From: Glandiceps talaboti
Taxonomy: Eukaryota; Hemichordata; Enteropneusta; Spengelidae
Length of the DNA stretch: 64,000 nucleotides
Reading direction: 5' to 3'
Assembly: GCF_964340395.1 (NCBI RefSeq)
Contig: NC_135564.1
Location: 492,001 to 556,000 of the forward strand
Under the pieces are notes generated by a model. It saw only the letters and a list, made by a program, of their open reading frames with translations. It had not been told where the DNA came from and made no database searches. The position numbers were made by a program, and so were the translations under genes. Positions 39,201 through 53,100 of this stretch are shown piece by piece. Positions within the stretch are counted from its first letter, which is position 1. Each line of letters opens with the position of its first letter.

Positions 39201-42200
39201 AATTGTTGATACATTTTTTAAAACATCTTTCTTAGGGTTGGAATGGTGCTGATGGCAAGCCAGGTGAGGCAGGTCAACAAGGAGAAAGGGTGAGTTATTA
39301 TCAACTCTTCCTGGCTTTTGTATGATATTTTATTAATTTGGTATTAGTTAAGATTGACATAAGTAATGCATATTTACAACTGGATGTTAGATATATCAAT
39401 TTTGTCATGTCTCTCGTCTCGCATGTTAGATAAGTAACTCCTTTTGTAAATTGTTGATTTGTATTTTACAGATAAATAGTAAATGAGGTGAAAAAGTTCA
39501 TTCTTAGTACTTGTGCTATTTTATTTCTGGCTTTCTGAATTTTCAAAAGAAACTAAAGAAACACACACGTATAGATTACATACTACCATTATATAGAATG
39601 TAGAGTCATTTACATATTACCCCAGATTTAAATAAAGGTATCCAAGTCCGTTACGTGGGTGATTACAAATATGTGTGTCAAGTTAGCACCCTCACACAAG
39701 GAAGGATCAAAACAATTCTGTTTTTAGTAACAAATGTGTTTTGTTTAGTAATATTGTACCATATGTTTTGTTAACAGGGAGATTCAGGAAACCCTGGTCC
39801 AGCTGGAGCACCAGGACAACCAGTATGTATAAAGTTACACTTATTTTAGCAGTCAACTACAGTAGATGGCCATTATGACCCCATAGCATACAACTACAGT
39901 AGATGGCCATCATGACCTCATAGAATACAACTACAGTAGATGGCCATCATGACCTCATAGCATACAACTACAGTAGATGGCCATCATAACCTCATAGCAT
40001 ACAACTACAGTAGATGGCCATCATGACCTCATAGAATACAACTACAGTAGATGGCCATCATGACCTCATAGAATACAACTACAGTAGATGGCCATCATGA
40101 CCTCATAGCATACAACTACAGTAGATGGCCATCATGACCTCATAGCATACAACTGCAGTAGTTGGCCATCATGACCTCATAGCATACAACTACAGTAGAT
40201 GGCCATCATGACCTCATAGAATACAACTGCAGTAGGTGGCCATCATGACCTCATAGAATACAACTACAGTAGATGGCCATCATGACCTCATAGAATACAA
40301 CTACAGTAGATGGCCATCATGACCTCATAGAATACAACTACAGTAGATGGCCATCATGACCTCATAGAATACAACTACAGTAGATGGCCATCATGACCTC
40401 ATAGAATACAACTACAGTAGATGGCCATCATGACCTCATAGCATACAACTACAGTAGATGGCCATCATGACCTCATAGCATACAACTACAGTAGATGGCC
40501 ATCATGACCTCATAGCATACAACTACAGTAGATGGCCATCATGACCTCATAGCATACAACTACAGTAGATGGCCATCATGACCTCATAGCATACAACTAC
40601 AGTAGATGGCCATCATGACCTCATAGCATACAACTACAGTAGATGGCCATCATGACCTCATAGCATACAACTACAGTAGATGGCCATCATGACCTCATAG
40701 AATACAACTACAGTAGATGGCCATCATGACCTCATAGCATACAACTACAGTAGATGGCCATCATGACCTCATAGCATACAACTACAGTAGATGGCCATCA
40801 TGACCTCATAGCATACAACTACAGTAGATGGCCATCATGACCTCATAGCATACAACTACAGTAGATGGCCATCATGACCTCATAGCATACAACTACAGTA
40901 GATGGCCATCATGACCTCATAGCATACAACTACAGTAGATGGCCATCATGACCTCATAGCGTACAACTACAGTAGATGGCCATCATGACCTCATAGAATA
41001 CAACTACAGTAGATGGCCATCATGACCTCATAGCATACAACTACAGTAGATGGCCATCATGACCGCATAGCATACAACTACAGTAGATGGCCATCATGAC
41101 CTCATAGCATACAACTACAGTAGATGGCCATCATGACCTCATAGAATACAACTACAGTAGATGGCCATCATGACCTCATAGAATACAACTACAGTAGATG
41201 GCCATCATGACCTCATAGCATACAACTACAGTAGATGGCCATCATGACCTCATAGAATACAACTACAGTAGATGGCCATCATGACATCATAGAATACAAC
41301 TACAGTAGATGGCCATCATGACCTCATAGCATACAACTACAGTAGATGGCCATCATGACCTCATAGCGTACAACTACAGTAGATGGCCATCATGACCTCA
41401 TAGAATACAACTACAGTAGATGGCCATCATGACCTCATAGAATACAACTACATTAGATGGCCATCATGACATCATAGAATACAACTACAGTAGATGGCCA
41501 TCATGACATCATAGAATACAACTACAGTAGATGGCCATCATGACCTCATAGCATACAACTACAGTAGATGGCCATCATGACATCATAGAATACAACTACA
41601 TTAGATGGCCATCATGACCTCATAGAATACAACTACATTAGATGGCCATCATGACCTCATAGCATACAACTACAGTAGATGGCCATCATGACCTCATAGA
41701 ATACATTAGATAATTTACATCCTATATTTCAGCTAAGTCACTCAGTCAGATCTCACGAAAAGAGAATGAAGGGATTTGGAAAAATAGAGGGAAGGGATTT
41801 AGAAATAGAGGGAAAGGATTTGGAAAAAGAGAGGGAAGGGATTTAGAAAAAGAATGAAGGGAAATTTGGAAAAAGAAGGGATTCGGAAAAAGAGAGGGAA
41901 GGGATTGGAAAAAGAAAGGGAAAGGGTTTGGAAAAATAAGGGATTTGCGAAAAGAGGAAAGGTATTTGGAAAAAGAATGAAGGGATTGGAAAAGTAGAAG
42001 GAAGAGATTTGGGAAAATCTCTTTTGACATGACTGAGGGTAATACTTTAATTCAACAAGCAAATTAAAATGTAAACAAGAACGACAGAAGTTGTCACAAT
42101 CATGTGATAGACATGGAATATATTCATCTTTAACCAATATTGGAGAAAAGTTGCATTACAGTCAATGGTATTGTTATATGAAGGTCACTTTAGTAATTGT

Positions 42201-45200
42201 ATGTGATTCCTTATTGACAGGGTGCTAGAGGTTTACGAGGAGAAACTGGCAGATCAGGAAGTAATGGTGAAGCAGTGAGTAACAGTATATCTTGCATTAT
42301 TTGCTTTACATCCATCTTTATGTGTATGCACTACATAAAACAGTAATTTTAAAAGATGTCGAGTGAGGGCGACATTCACATTGACTGGCTAAGTTACTGA
42401 TAGTGTGGTCTCGTGATACAGAGACTTTCGTGATCCAAATCCATGTTAGTTTATATACTTGCATGGCATTCTAAGGTAAATTTTAAAAGAACATTACACC
42501 TTATTCAAAATCCAAATGCATAAAACTTGTACCATATCCCTCCCTTTTACACTTTATCATAAAAATTTATGATTGTCAACGTTTGGGTTTTCTGAATAGA
42601 GATATGGTAGACAATGAATTGTGCATCTTTTCCCAAAATATGAAATTAGTTAGCAAGCCTTTTAGAAGCTGATGAATTTAAAATGATTTTTTACTTTTTA
42701 GAGATCATTTGCTTGTCAAAACCTCAACAAATGATGATAAACTAATGAATGTAAGTTTTTTGAACTTCATAAGATTTACAATGCTGCATTGACGATAACA
42801 TTATTATTGTATCAATGATATCATCCTAAGAATGATTTGATTTAATTTTATAGGGTGCAAGAGGATCAGATGGCCAGCCAGGTCCATCAGGACAACCAGT
42901 AAGTCAATTTCTGTATATTACCTTAAAGGGGCATAAGCTGACTTTATATATGTTTTTGGGGTGCAATTTTTTCCTGCATATTAAAAGATACTCACAGTAT
43001 TCTACTTACTGATGTATACTTAACCATCACTTGCAATTGACTGAACTCAAACCTGGTATTAAGATATAACTTATAAATAATCCGATGATGTCATTTATTA
43101 TACATATCAACAAATGTACAGGAACTCCCTACTACTATGCAATCAACAGTTCTAACAATGCCAGAAGATAATTGTAATGTCATAGAAGGCATGCATTGAC
43201 ATTAACATTATCTACAACATCACCTTGCTGTCAGGTTTCAAGAGTATAAAGTCATTCATGTAATAACAAATAAGTGATTAGATGGTTTCAGTCAAGGTTA
43301 GCATTTCTTCTCACCCTAACCCCACCCCCACCCCTCACACCCCCCATGTATGAGAAGTAGCATTGATATCTGTAAGTCATTTAGTGTGTAATAAGGTCAG
43401 AGCAGACCATTTTTACTTTGATTTCATTTTCAAATACTTTATTGCCAGATATTGCCTATTACAACTACTATATATATGTCTTCAGTGGTGTTTGTCAACT
43501 GTTTTGAGAATTCTCAGAACCTCATAACAATTCTATTGATGTTTTATTTTAATGCCTTACTTTGTGTGTTATGTTTCCAGGGACCACCAGGCAATACTGG
43601 ACAACCAGGTTTCCCAGGTCTTCCTGGTGGTAAAGGTGAATCTGGTAAATCTGGAGCAACAGGTCCAGCTGGTCCACAGGGTGCAAGAGGTGAATCTGGT
43701 CCTAGTGGTCAACCAGGCCAACCTGGTGCAAGAGTAAGTTCCTAGATAGCCAATCAGCTTTCATTATATCCATGCCCACCTGGTTTAAAAGTAGTGTCAA
43801 ACAAAACAACACCCTTGTCATGTACAGACCTGGTGAACTTAATCAAACCAAGTCCGCACTGGGTAGTTTAGAACCCAGATTACATTGGTTAGAGTCAGAA
43901 GAGAAACGACACAGTCACTAACCCTTGATATGCTGTGTTTTAAGAGAAACGACACAGTCACTAACCCTTGATATGCTGTGTTTTATTTGATTATTTTACA
44001 CATCTGGATTTATGTTACATCTACTGTATATAAAAATTACTATAACATGAACTTAAGATGAAGTCCTTATTGTCTTTACAGTGATCTACAGGACATAGCA
44101 TGGTTACATGTCAAATCTTCTATTTTTTCTTTGTATTTGTAGGGCTCTCCAGGTGTAAATGGTGCCCCAGGCTCCAAAGGTAGCAGTGTAAGTAATTCAA
44201 ATTTGTTATTATCATTATACCAACTATTCTTTCATATCTAGCATATTTAAAACTTTGCAATGTATAAAAAACAATTGTACTTTTAAGTTTTTGAATAATA
44301 TAGTTTTTTTTTTGTGTGTTTTGTAAATATAATGTAGATTTTCAGAGTCTATCTCAGCTTTTGTAATCATATGACTTATTGGTTTGTGTACATAGCAACA
44401 ATGAATAATGACCATGACAACTGACTTACAGTGAATAGTAACCATGACAACTGACTGACTACTAAGGTGTGATAAAATATTCAAAGATAGATTCTAAATT
44501 CAAGAAAGTATGATTGTGACACATAACTCCAGAAACCATCCTTACAAATTTGCATACTTAGTGCAATAAGGTTGTATCTTCTACAACAATCATGTTATAG
44601 TACATATGTGCAACAACACCATCGCTTGTTTTAATATTTTGTCATGATTACAATTACAAGTTTACCACATGAACACCACCAATTCCAAGTAAATATAAAT
44701 GGTTTCCATGGTAACATCTTATTCTGATTTCACTATCTGGTAGCTGTAATATTTATTGTGGTTTTCATGTTTTATCATTACAGGGTATTGCTGGTATGCC
44801 AGGAACCCCAGGTTTCCAAGGCCCACCCGGTATTCCTGTAAGTAACCATGGAAATATATTATCATTTTAGCAGTAGTAGACATTTTGTAAATTCAAAATT
44901 TATCTAACAATATAATTTTTTGTCATAAGATTATTATGTGTATTTTGGAACTTGAAGGAAAACTGTAAAGAAATAGAAAAGACTCAAGGAATAAAAAAAA
45001 CCAACTAAACAAGAAGAAGAATATTTTGATCAATGAGAGATACTGACTGTTACCACTGACTAAAACTCCATACAAAGACATCATGTGATCAATGAGAGAT
45101 AACCACTGACTAAAACTCCATACAAAGACATCATGTGATCAATGAGAGATACTGACTGTAACCACTGACTACAACTCCATACGAAGACATCATGTGATCA

Positions 45201-45513
45201 ATGAGTATTGAAAGTAAGCTTCAAAAGTTGAACTGCAGAGAAAAGTCTATATCTTATAGTAACTATACTTTCAACATGATAGTACCCATTAATAGTTCAT
45301 TATAATCCTAGTATTGTCTCTTGGTTCTCTACTTTCAACATGGATTTTTGCTGACAAGTATTTTGATGGCAGATGTCATTCAATATTTTCAACAGTGACA
45401 GAACTGTATTCTGTTATTTTTCACTTTTAGGGTCCAACAGGAGGTAATGGTCCATCTGGTGCCAAGGGTTCATCTGTGAGTGTGTTATATTCATAGTCAT
45501 TGTTTATTTATTT

Positions 45514-45544
<31 letters not shown>

Positions 45545-47106
45545 ACTGTACAGTTTATTTGAAATCTCGACAATTTTTCTGGTTACATGTAAAAAGTTTT
45601 GGTCTATGAGTAATAACTGATGTAAAAGGAGAGACAAATTCAGTGTGTTATATTTAAATAGGAGCACATGCCAGTGAGGGCAGTATCACAATTTAGTACC
45701 TGCACAAGGATTGGCTCTCTTTCCCAAAATGTTGATGATACCCAAGCTGAAGGTGAGGGCATCATCAAAATTTTGGGATAAAGTTCCAGCCCGAGGGCAA
45801 GCACTAAATTGTGATATTGCCCAAGTGCATGTGTTATTAATTTTATTACACCATCCACTCATTTGTCCCTCATTCACATGTCCACTCAATGTCCATCACC
45901 ATTCATCACCGGTCCAAAAAAGTTTCCCTTTCATGGTGTATTTTTAAATTGTACTTGTAGATAACCATTGAATGTGGACATGTCATTATTTGTAGGAGCT
46001 CAAGTGTCTTCACAGCTCATTTATATTTATATTTACAAATTTCTGCAAGAAATAACCTTGAATGTGTGTTTCACTGTTAGTGCCTTTGTCATCTAGGAGT
46101 TTGGCAATGACACAACTGGTTCATATAAAAAGGTTCATTTTTTATCACGTTTCAACTATTGACAGATAGATGGTCTTCATCAGGGTTAGGTCTAAAATTG
46201 AGTGATCAGTGTTTTTGCTAAGGTTGGAGAACCCTGGTAACAAAAAGGGGGAAAGGGGTGAAACGATAGTGTTTCCCCTTAGAGTGTATGGTAATTTTGT
46301 TTGGGAACCCTGGTATAATGACATGGGAACCCCGGTAGATTTTACCTACTGTCCACCCTTAGCAAAAACACGGGTGATGTTAGCTGGTTGGATTGTAAAC
46401 ACCAATAGCACACACTCCACACTTCATTTAGGATTGTGATACTGATCATAGATGTGACTTTGTTACAGGGTGAGCCAGGTTTATCAGGTATGAAGGGCGA
46501 ACAAGGTCCTATTGGTCTTACAGTAAGTACTTGTCTGCTCATATTTTATATTTGTAAAAAATTGTAACAGTTGTAATTTTTTGCATTTATTTGCTATTTT
46601 ACTAATTCTTTTAGAGCAATGATGTGATAACGAAGCTGATAAAACTTAATGTATATACAGTTTTCACATATTTGCTTAAAATGGAAATCTGAGTACACCA
46701 CGTATGTTATAATTTGTATAGGCATCACTTTCTTATTTTCCGCAAATGATAAGTACATCAAACATTACAAAAGTAATTTGGAAGAAAAATATTCACATAC
46801 ATAGCTTAATTCTTTTTATGATGTCATGTTATAAATTTTGTTTTTTTTGTCACCAATAGGGAGATTCTGGTCCAAGAGGTTTACCAGGACAATCAGGTGA
46901 AGATGGCAAAAGAGTAAGTTGTTGTTACCATGGTAATGATAGTAATTGTAGATTTCACCAATGCGGTCAGATTTCAGAATATATTGCAAAGGAGATTCTA
47001 GCTGTAGAAGTTTGTGTGCATGTGTGCATGTGTGTGTAATGAGTATGTATGTGTATGTGTATGTGTATGTGTGTGTGTTTATGTATGTGTCTGTGTTGTG
47101 TGTATG

Positions 47107-47140
<34 letters not shown>

Positions 47141-50100
47141 TGTATGTATGTATGTATGTATGTGTGTATGTGTGTGCATGGATGCATGTGTGTGTGTGTG
47201 TATGTGTGTGTATGTATGTATGTATGTATGCATGCATGTGTGTATGTATGTATGTATGTATGTATGTTTGTATGTATGTATGTATGTATGTATGTATGTA
47301 TGTATGTATGTATGTATGTATGTATGTATGTATGTATGTATGTATGTATGTATTTATATATTTATATATGTATGTATGCATGCATGTGTCTCTGTGTGTC
47401 TGACTGTATCAATGGATGCCTTTATGCATGTAACATACAACAAATATAACTGTGTTGTTAATTTTCAGGGAGACCGCGGTGATCCAGGTGGTCCTGGCCC
47501 CGAAGGTGCCCAAGGTGCTCCAGTAAGTATAATAGTTACCATAGCGACATTTACAACACTTGTCATGCTATTTCAGATTATTTAGTGATGTTGCAAGCCT
47601 TTCTTTACATTGAGATAGATTTCAATTTGAATATAAAATATGTACAGGAAATAGAGTATTAGTAAGATTGTACAAACAATAACAAAGCTTTAGTAGTAGT
47701 GACAAGTACAATTCTACCAATCTCCCTTGTCTTTCAACAGTCTCATACTATAACTACAAGTGTACACTTTAAGATTACACTCACCATCTTCTAGTATCAG
47801 AGATTAGTGCTACAAAAATTGTCTAAGGTAGAAACAACTTCTTGGCAGTTTTCACAGAAGTCATTTTGAATTTGAAGTTGACTTGGTACCTGTGTTATTA
47901 TGTGGACATAATCATTATTTACTAAATGACCACTATCATGTGTTAATGCTTTCTCGTCGTTGTCTTACCATGTAGGGTAATTCAGGATCCCCAGGATTCC
48001 CAGGACAACCAGGTGCCACTGGTGCTAAGGTAGGGTAGTATGGTGGTGATAGAGCAGTGGAAACAATACATAGATGCATGTATCATCAAAAATCATGAGT
48101 CAACAGCATGTTGTTTTGACATATTTTAATACAGAGATTCCAATCCATCACCTCAAGCAATGTTCTTTTCCAAATTGTAGAAGTGAGATCCTTGAGTTCT
48201 GGGCTTGAAATCTGTAAATACTAAACTTGAGCTTTACAAGTTCTGTTCTGGATATTTACAATTTCTAAACTAGAAATTAAAAGTCCTGAACTAGACCTTC
48301 CAATTCCTGGACTTGTGGTCTGAAAACTTGACTTAAAGATCTGTCAGCTCTAAACAGGAGATTTACAAATTCTGAACTAGTGATCTATATTTTTAGTTCT
48401 GGACATTTGATCTCCTGCTTAGATCAACAGATTATATACAATTCTGATTCCAGCCATAAGAACTAAAAATTCACAGATGGAAAATACCAGACAAAAAAAA
48501 GAGACAAAAAAAAGAGACATTTCAGATTATATTCATGTTTCAGCATGCAATATAATAGACTTTCTTTATTTATTTCTGGCATGTGAAAAATTTTGATACT
48601 GTATCAGGTGATAATTTCTGAAATGAAGTCCTCAATATTTACTTTTCTATTCTCTAATATCTGATGCATTTGATCTAACAGCTGTACAGTTGTAAGCTTT
48701 GTGTACTAGGGGCATGTCAAATCTTATCGCTTCTTTCACATATATCTTCAAATATTGGACATTCATTTGATTTTCAAATGACTTCGCTCAAAGATTATTT
48801 TTTATTCTGAATAATCCTTTGATGGGTTTTGAAGTGAAAATGTCACATTGAAATGTATGTGAAAATTACCTCAAAATTGTGTAGTACTTGAAAGTGGTAT
48901 GCAGTTTTACACACAAACTGAACTGTGTGTACTGACAACACTTGAAAGTGGTATGCAGTTTTACACACAAACTGAACTGTGTGTACTGACAACACTTGAA
49001 AGTGGTATGCAGTTTTACACACAAACTGAACTGTGTGTACTGACAACACTTGAAAGTGGTATGCAGTTTTTCACACAAACTGAACTGTGTGTGCAGACAA
49101 GTTGTACCAAATCTCACAAAGCGATTTACATGTATATTTGAAAACCTGTTGTAAAATAGTACATACAATTGTAGACAGTTTTATAGTTTGTGTGATATTA
49201 TGGCTAGAGTTCATGTTACATTATCCTGATTGCATGATACAAACTCTACAAATGTGACATTGACTGAACTGACTGACTGATCTACTGACTGACTAACTGA
49301 CTATTAACTGACTGATCAACTTACTGACTGATTTACTGACTGACTGACTTTCAACTGATAAAAAATTGTTTACAAATTAGCTAACTGACTGGCCTTTAAA
49401 TTGATTTATTGACCAGCTGACTGACTGACTGACTGACTGACTGACTGACTGACTGACTTAACTCGTTGATCTACTAAGTGACTGGTTAATTGACTATAGC
49501 TGACCAACATGATTGAATGACACATTTATATGCATGCAGTGCATCTGGCTTATGCATGTCCTTGCATTTTCTCTTCTTTCATTCTACTTCTTGTAGGGAG
49601 ATGAAGGTGAACGAGGTATTCGTGGTGCAACCGGTTCTAAAGGTCCTGCTGTAAGTCAATCTATGTAATATTGTATGCAGTGTTAGTTGATAGTCTGTTT
49701 ATTTGTAGGGTGATTCAGGTGACAAAGGACCTCCTGGTCCCGTCGGATCCAAAGGAATTGGTGTAAGTTATGAATGCAGTTGACGTGATGGTAGTGGCAA
49801 TTTTACAAGATTACATTTACTGTAATCCAGAAGGCTAAGAGCTATTACTACCAAAATATTTGATATTTTGAAATCAGTGTAGAAAATATTATCGTATTAT
49901 TAGTGGCGATATGGATGGCAAATGGATTTTTATTTTAATTTATAAAACAACTATTTTTTATACTTGAAAAAACAATATAAAATAACATATACTAAATCTC
50001 TGTATGTAACTCAATAAATTGCAAATCATTATATATGTTTAAAATGTTCGTTATTGTATGACAAGAACAAACTGCATGGACTAGGTCAATGCTGTTTCAC

Positions 50101-53100
50101 ATTGCTTTTTTCAAATAAAAACACCGTAGAGTTGTTTTAAGAATTAAAAAATTTCAAAATAATACCCATTTGTCATCCATAAGGCCACTTTAAGAATTAA
50201 TTAGAAGAAGAAGAAGAAGAAGAAGAAGAAGAAGAGAACCTTTAGAAAGACTTACTTCAAATAAATTGTCTAAAATATGTTGAATGGAGAACATTATTCC
50301 AATGTTGAGTATTGGTTCAGTTTTACATGACATCGAATTGTTAGGTAGACATATTAAAAGTCAACCATCTTTATAAGTACATGAAGATCAGAAGTAACAA
50401 TTCTAGTACGTTTACTGAAAATTAGTACCTCAAGTAATATTTCTCAAATCAAATTTTCCACCACTTGTATTTGAAGCTCAAAGAGTTTAAGATTCCTCAG
50501 GATTCTGCCAGTTATAACATTTATGTGTGTTTCTGATTATGTGACGATCAGTTTGTTTTCGTTCTATGATTAGGGTGATGCAGGAAGACCAGGACCCCAA
50601 GGTCAAGCTGGACCAAGAGTGAGTTTACTTAATATCCGTAACATTTTATGACATACTGCAGGATATTGTGTCCCTACAAAAACTGGTTAGAGACAGAACC
50701 AGCAGTGAAAAAAAAGCAAACGTGTAGAATTGTGTCGAATTGTCGAGTAAAAAGCAAAGTTCAGATTAGGAATAAAATTTAGTTATGAAAAACAGTTTTT
50801 GGGAATCCCTATAGAAAAATTTGATCCTGCACAAAGAATAATGCTATTGAATTGGTATGGCACCACTGACAAAATAGAAATAATCCAAGACAATGGGATT
50901 CAAAGATTGAGATTTAAGCACCTCTAGTCCTATAGTCTTGATTGAATTAGTTAACTTTATCATTGACTCATTAGTGTATACAATACCATCACAATGGATA
51001 TCAAACATACACCAGGACCAATACAGGAAAGTGACCAGGTTCTCAATAATACTATGAACTGTACGTCCTTGTACAATCCAATTTTTAGCACAGATTTAAT
51101 ACACTGCCATGCAGAAAACTGACATGAAATGAAGCAACAAGAAATGTTGAATACTCCAGAATACATAGACTGACTTTTACATCTGTTTTGTACATTTGCA
51201 GGGTTTGACTGGACCTCCTGGTAAAGATGGACAAGCTGGAAGGCCTGGACCTGCAGTATGTGATCTATATTATCTATTTATTATAGAGTTATAAACTAAA
51301 TCGGTAGAATTCAAATACAGCATCAAAAAAGAGCATATAATGTAACAAAATATGACATCTAATACAACAAAACAGTGTATAATGTAACAAAATATAGCAT
51401 ATAATGTAACAAAATATGACATCTAATACAACAAAACAGTGTATAATGTAACGAAATATAGCATAACAACATAGTGTATAATATAACAAATATAGCATAT
51501 AATGTAACAAAATATAGCATATGATGTAACAAAATGTAGTGTATCATGTATAAACAAAATATGGCATCTAATGCAACAAAATAGTGTATAATGTAACAAA
51601 ATATAGCATATAATGTAACTAAATATTGTGTATAATGTAACAAAATATAGTGTATAATGTAACAAAATATAGTGTATAATGTAACAAAATAGTTTGTAAT
51701 GTAGTAATTTTAATGGCTATAAACAAAATATAGGTTAAGCATATAATGTAACAAAATACTGTACTATAATAGATAAACCGTGGTATTGACAGCATTCCTG
51801 CAAATCTTGCCATGTTTATCAGCTTGGCAAATCATAGTATCGGTAATAAATAGTTGTTACACAAATTAACATGTGTTGTTTATCCTTTTTCTCTGTGTGC
51901 CAAATTCCAGGTATGATACCAACAATAAGATTGCATTTATTCTTAACATCAATGCTGTATTCAAGGGAACAATGTCCTAGAAGGACTGGTTTTACAAAAA
52001 TCAAAACACTCCAAACTTTCTCTCACACTTTGTGATATGAAAATTTGTGAATATTAGATGTTGTAATCTTGTGAATTAGTCATTTGATATACAATAACAA
52101 AGTTGGAATTGACTCAAATACTGTATGAAGAAAAACAGTTATTATAAATAGGAGGGAAAAAACTTTATTTGTACAAATAATGTGTGTGTTCTCTTTCTAA
52201 ATGTACTCCTTATTTGATTTTAGAAGCTGAGGAGTGACACTAGATGATACAAAATATGTATATTTAATTAAAATTGATGTGTTTCTATGTAATTTCCATG
52301 ATTTCAGGGTTCACCTGGTGATGATGGTAGATCAGGAGCTCAAGGTTTACCCGTAAGTTAAACTTCTCATTGCCATCAGAAAGATGAACACCTTTTGGCA
52401 ATATTGGTGTGAATTATATATCGCAACTTGAGTGGTAGAATTTCTCGCTACCTTTTTTTTTCCATGATTGCGATGTTGAATGCATCAGTTTGACAAGTAA
52501 TCTTCATGCATGTCTCTGATATATTGTTATGTTAAACAAGTCAAGTTGGGATAGCATCAGGAAAACAAATGATTGATATTTCTGAGTGTTATGAGAAGAT
52601 ATTTTGTGTTTTACATCCATTGTAACTTCCATGTAATGAATGACACTTGTGCGTCACTGAAACACTCTGTTGTAAACATTGTAGTTTGTATAGTTTTATA
52701 CCTTGTGTATATTGTATACTAGTAATAATTTCTATATCACAATTTTAAGTTCTAGTTGTCACACATGAAACCAAGGTCAAAAGGTTGTTTCCATGGTAAC
52801 AGGTATGACAGTTTCCAATAACATAGCTCTGTTCTTTATCAACACATGTAGGGTCTCCCCGGAAACAGAGGTATTATGGGAATGCCAGGACCTAAAGGAC
52901 CCATTGTAAGTCATTTTACAAAGTGCTTTGTTTTGACTTATGGAACACAGAGTTTTTGCTTTGGTGAAGTTGATGAACTATCTTTATCTTCAAAGTAGCT
53001 GTGATACTAATTCCTCATGTTGTAGAATTTTGATCATTTCAAAATTGTTGTCGTATTCTATATATTTGAAAAGTCTACTTCTGAATTATCTCCAAATGTT

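Noticed and set aside
39853-41706. Possible CRISPR-like array
   Set aside because: The units are contiguous 37-bp copies with no unique spacers, in a eukaryotic intron; it is a minisatellite.
46816-47585. Several overlapping open frames rich in Cys-Val-Tyr or His-Thr
   Set aside because: They are translations of the TG/TATG microsatellite in intron 27.
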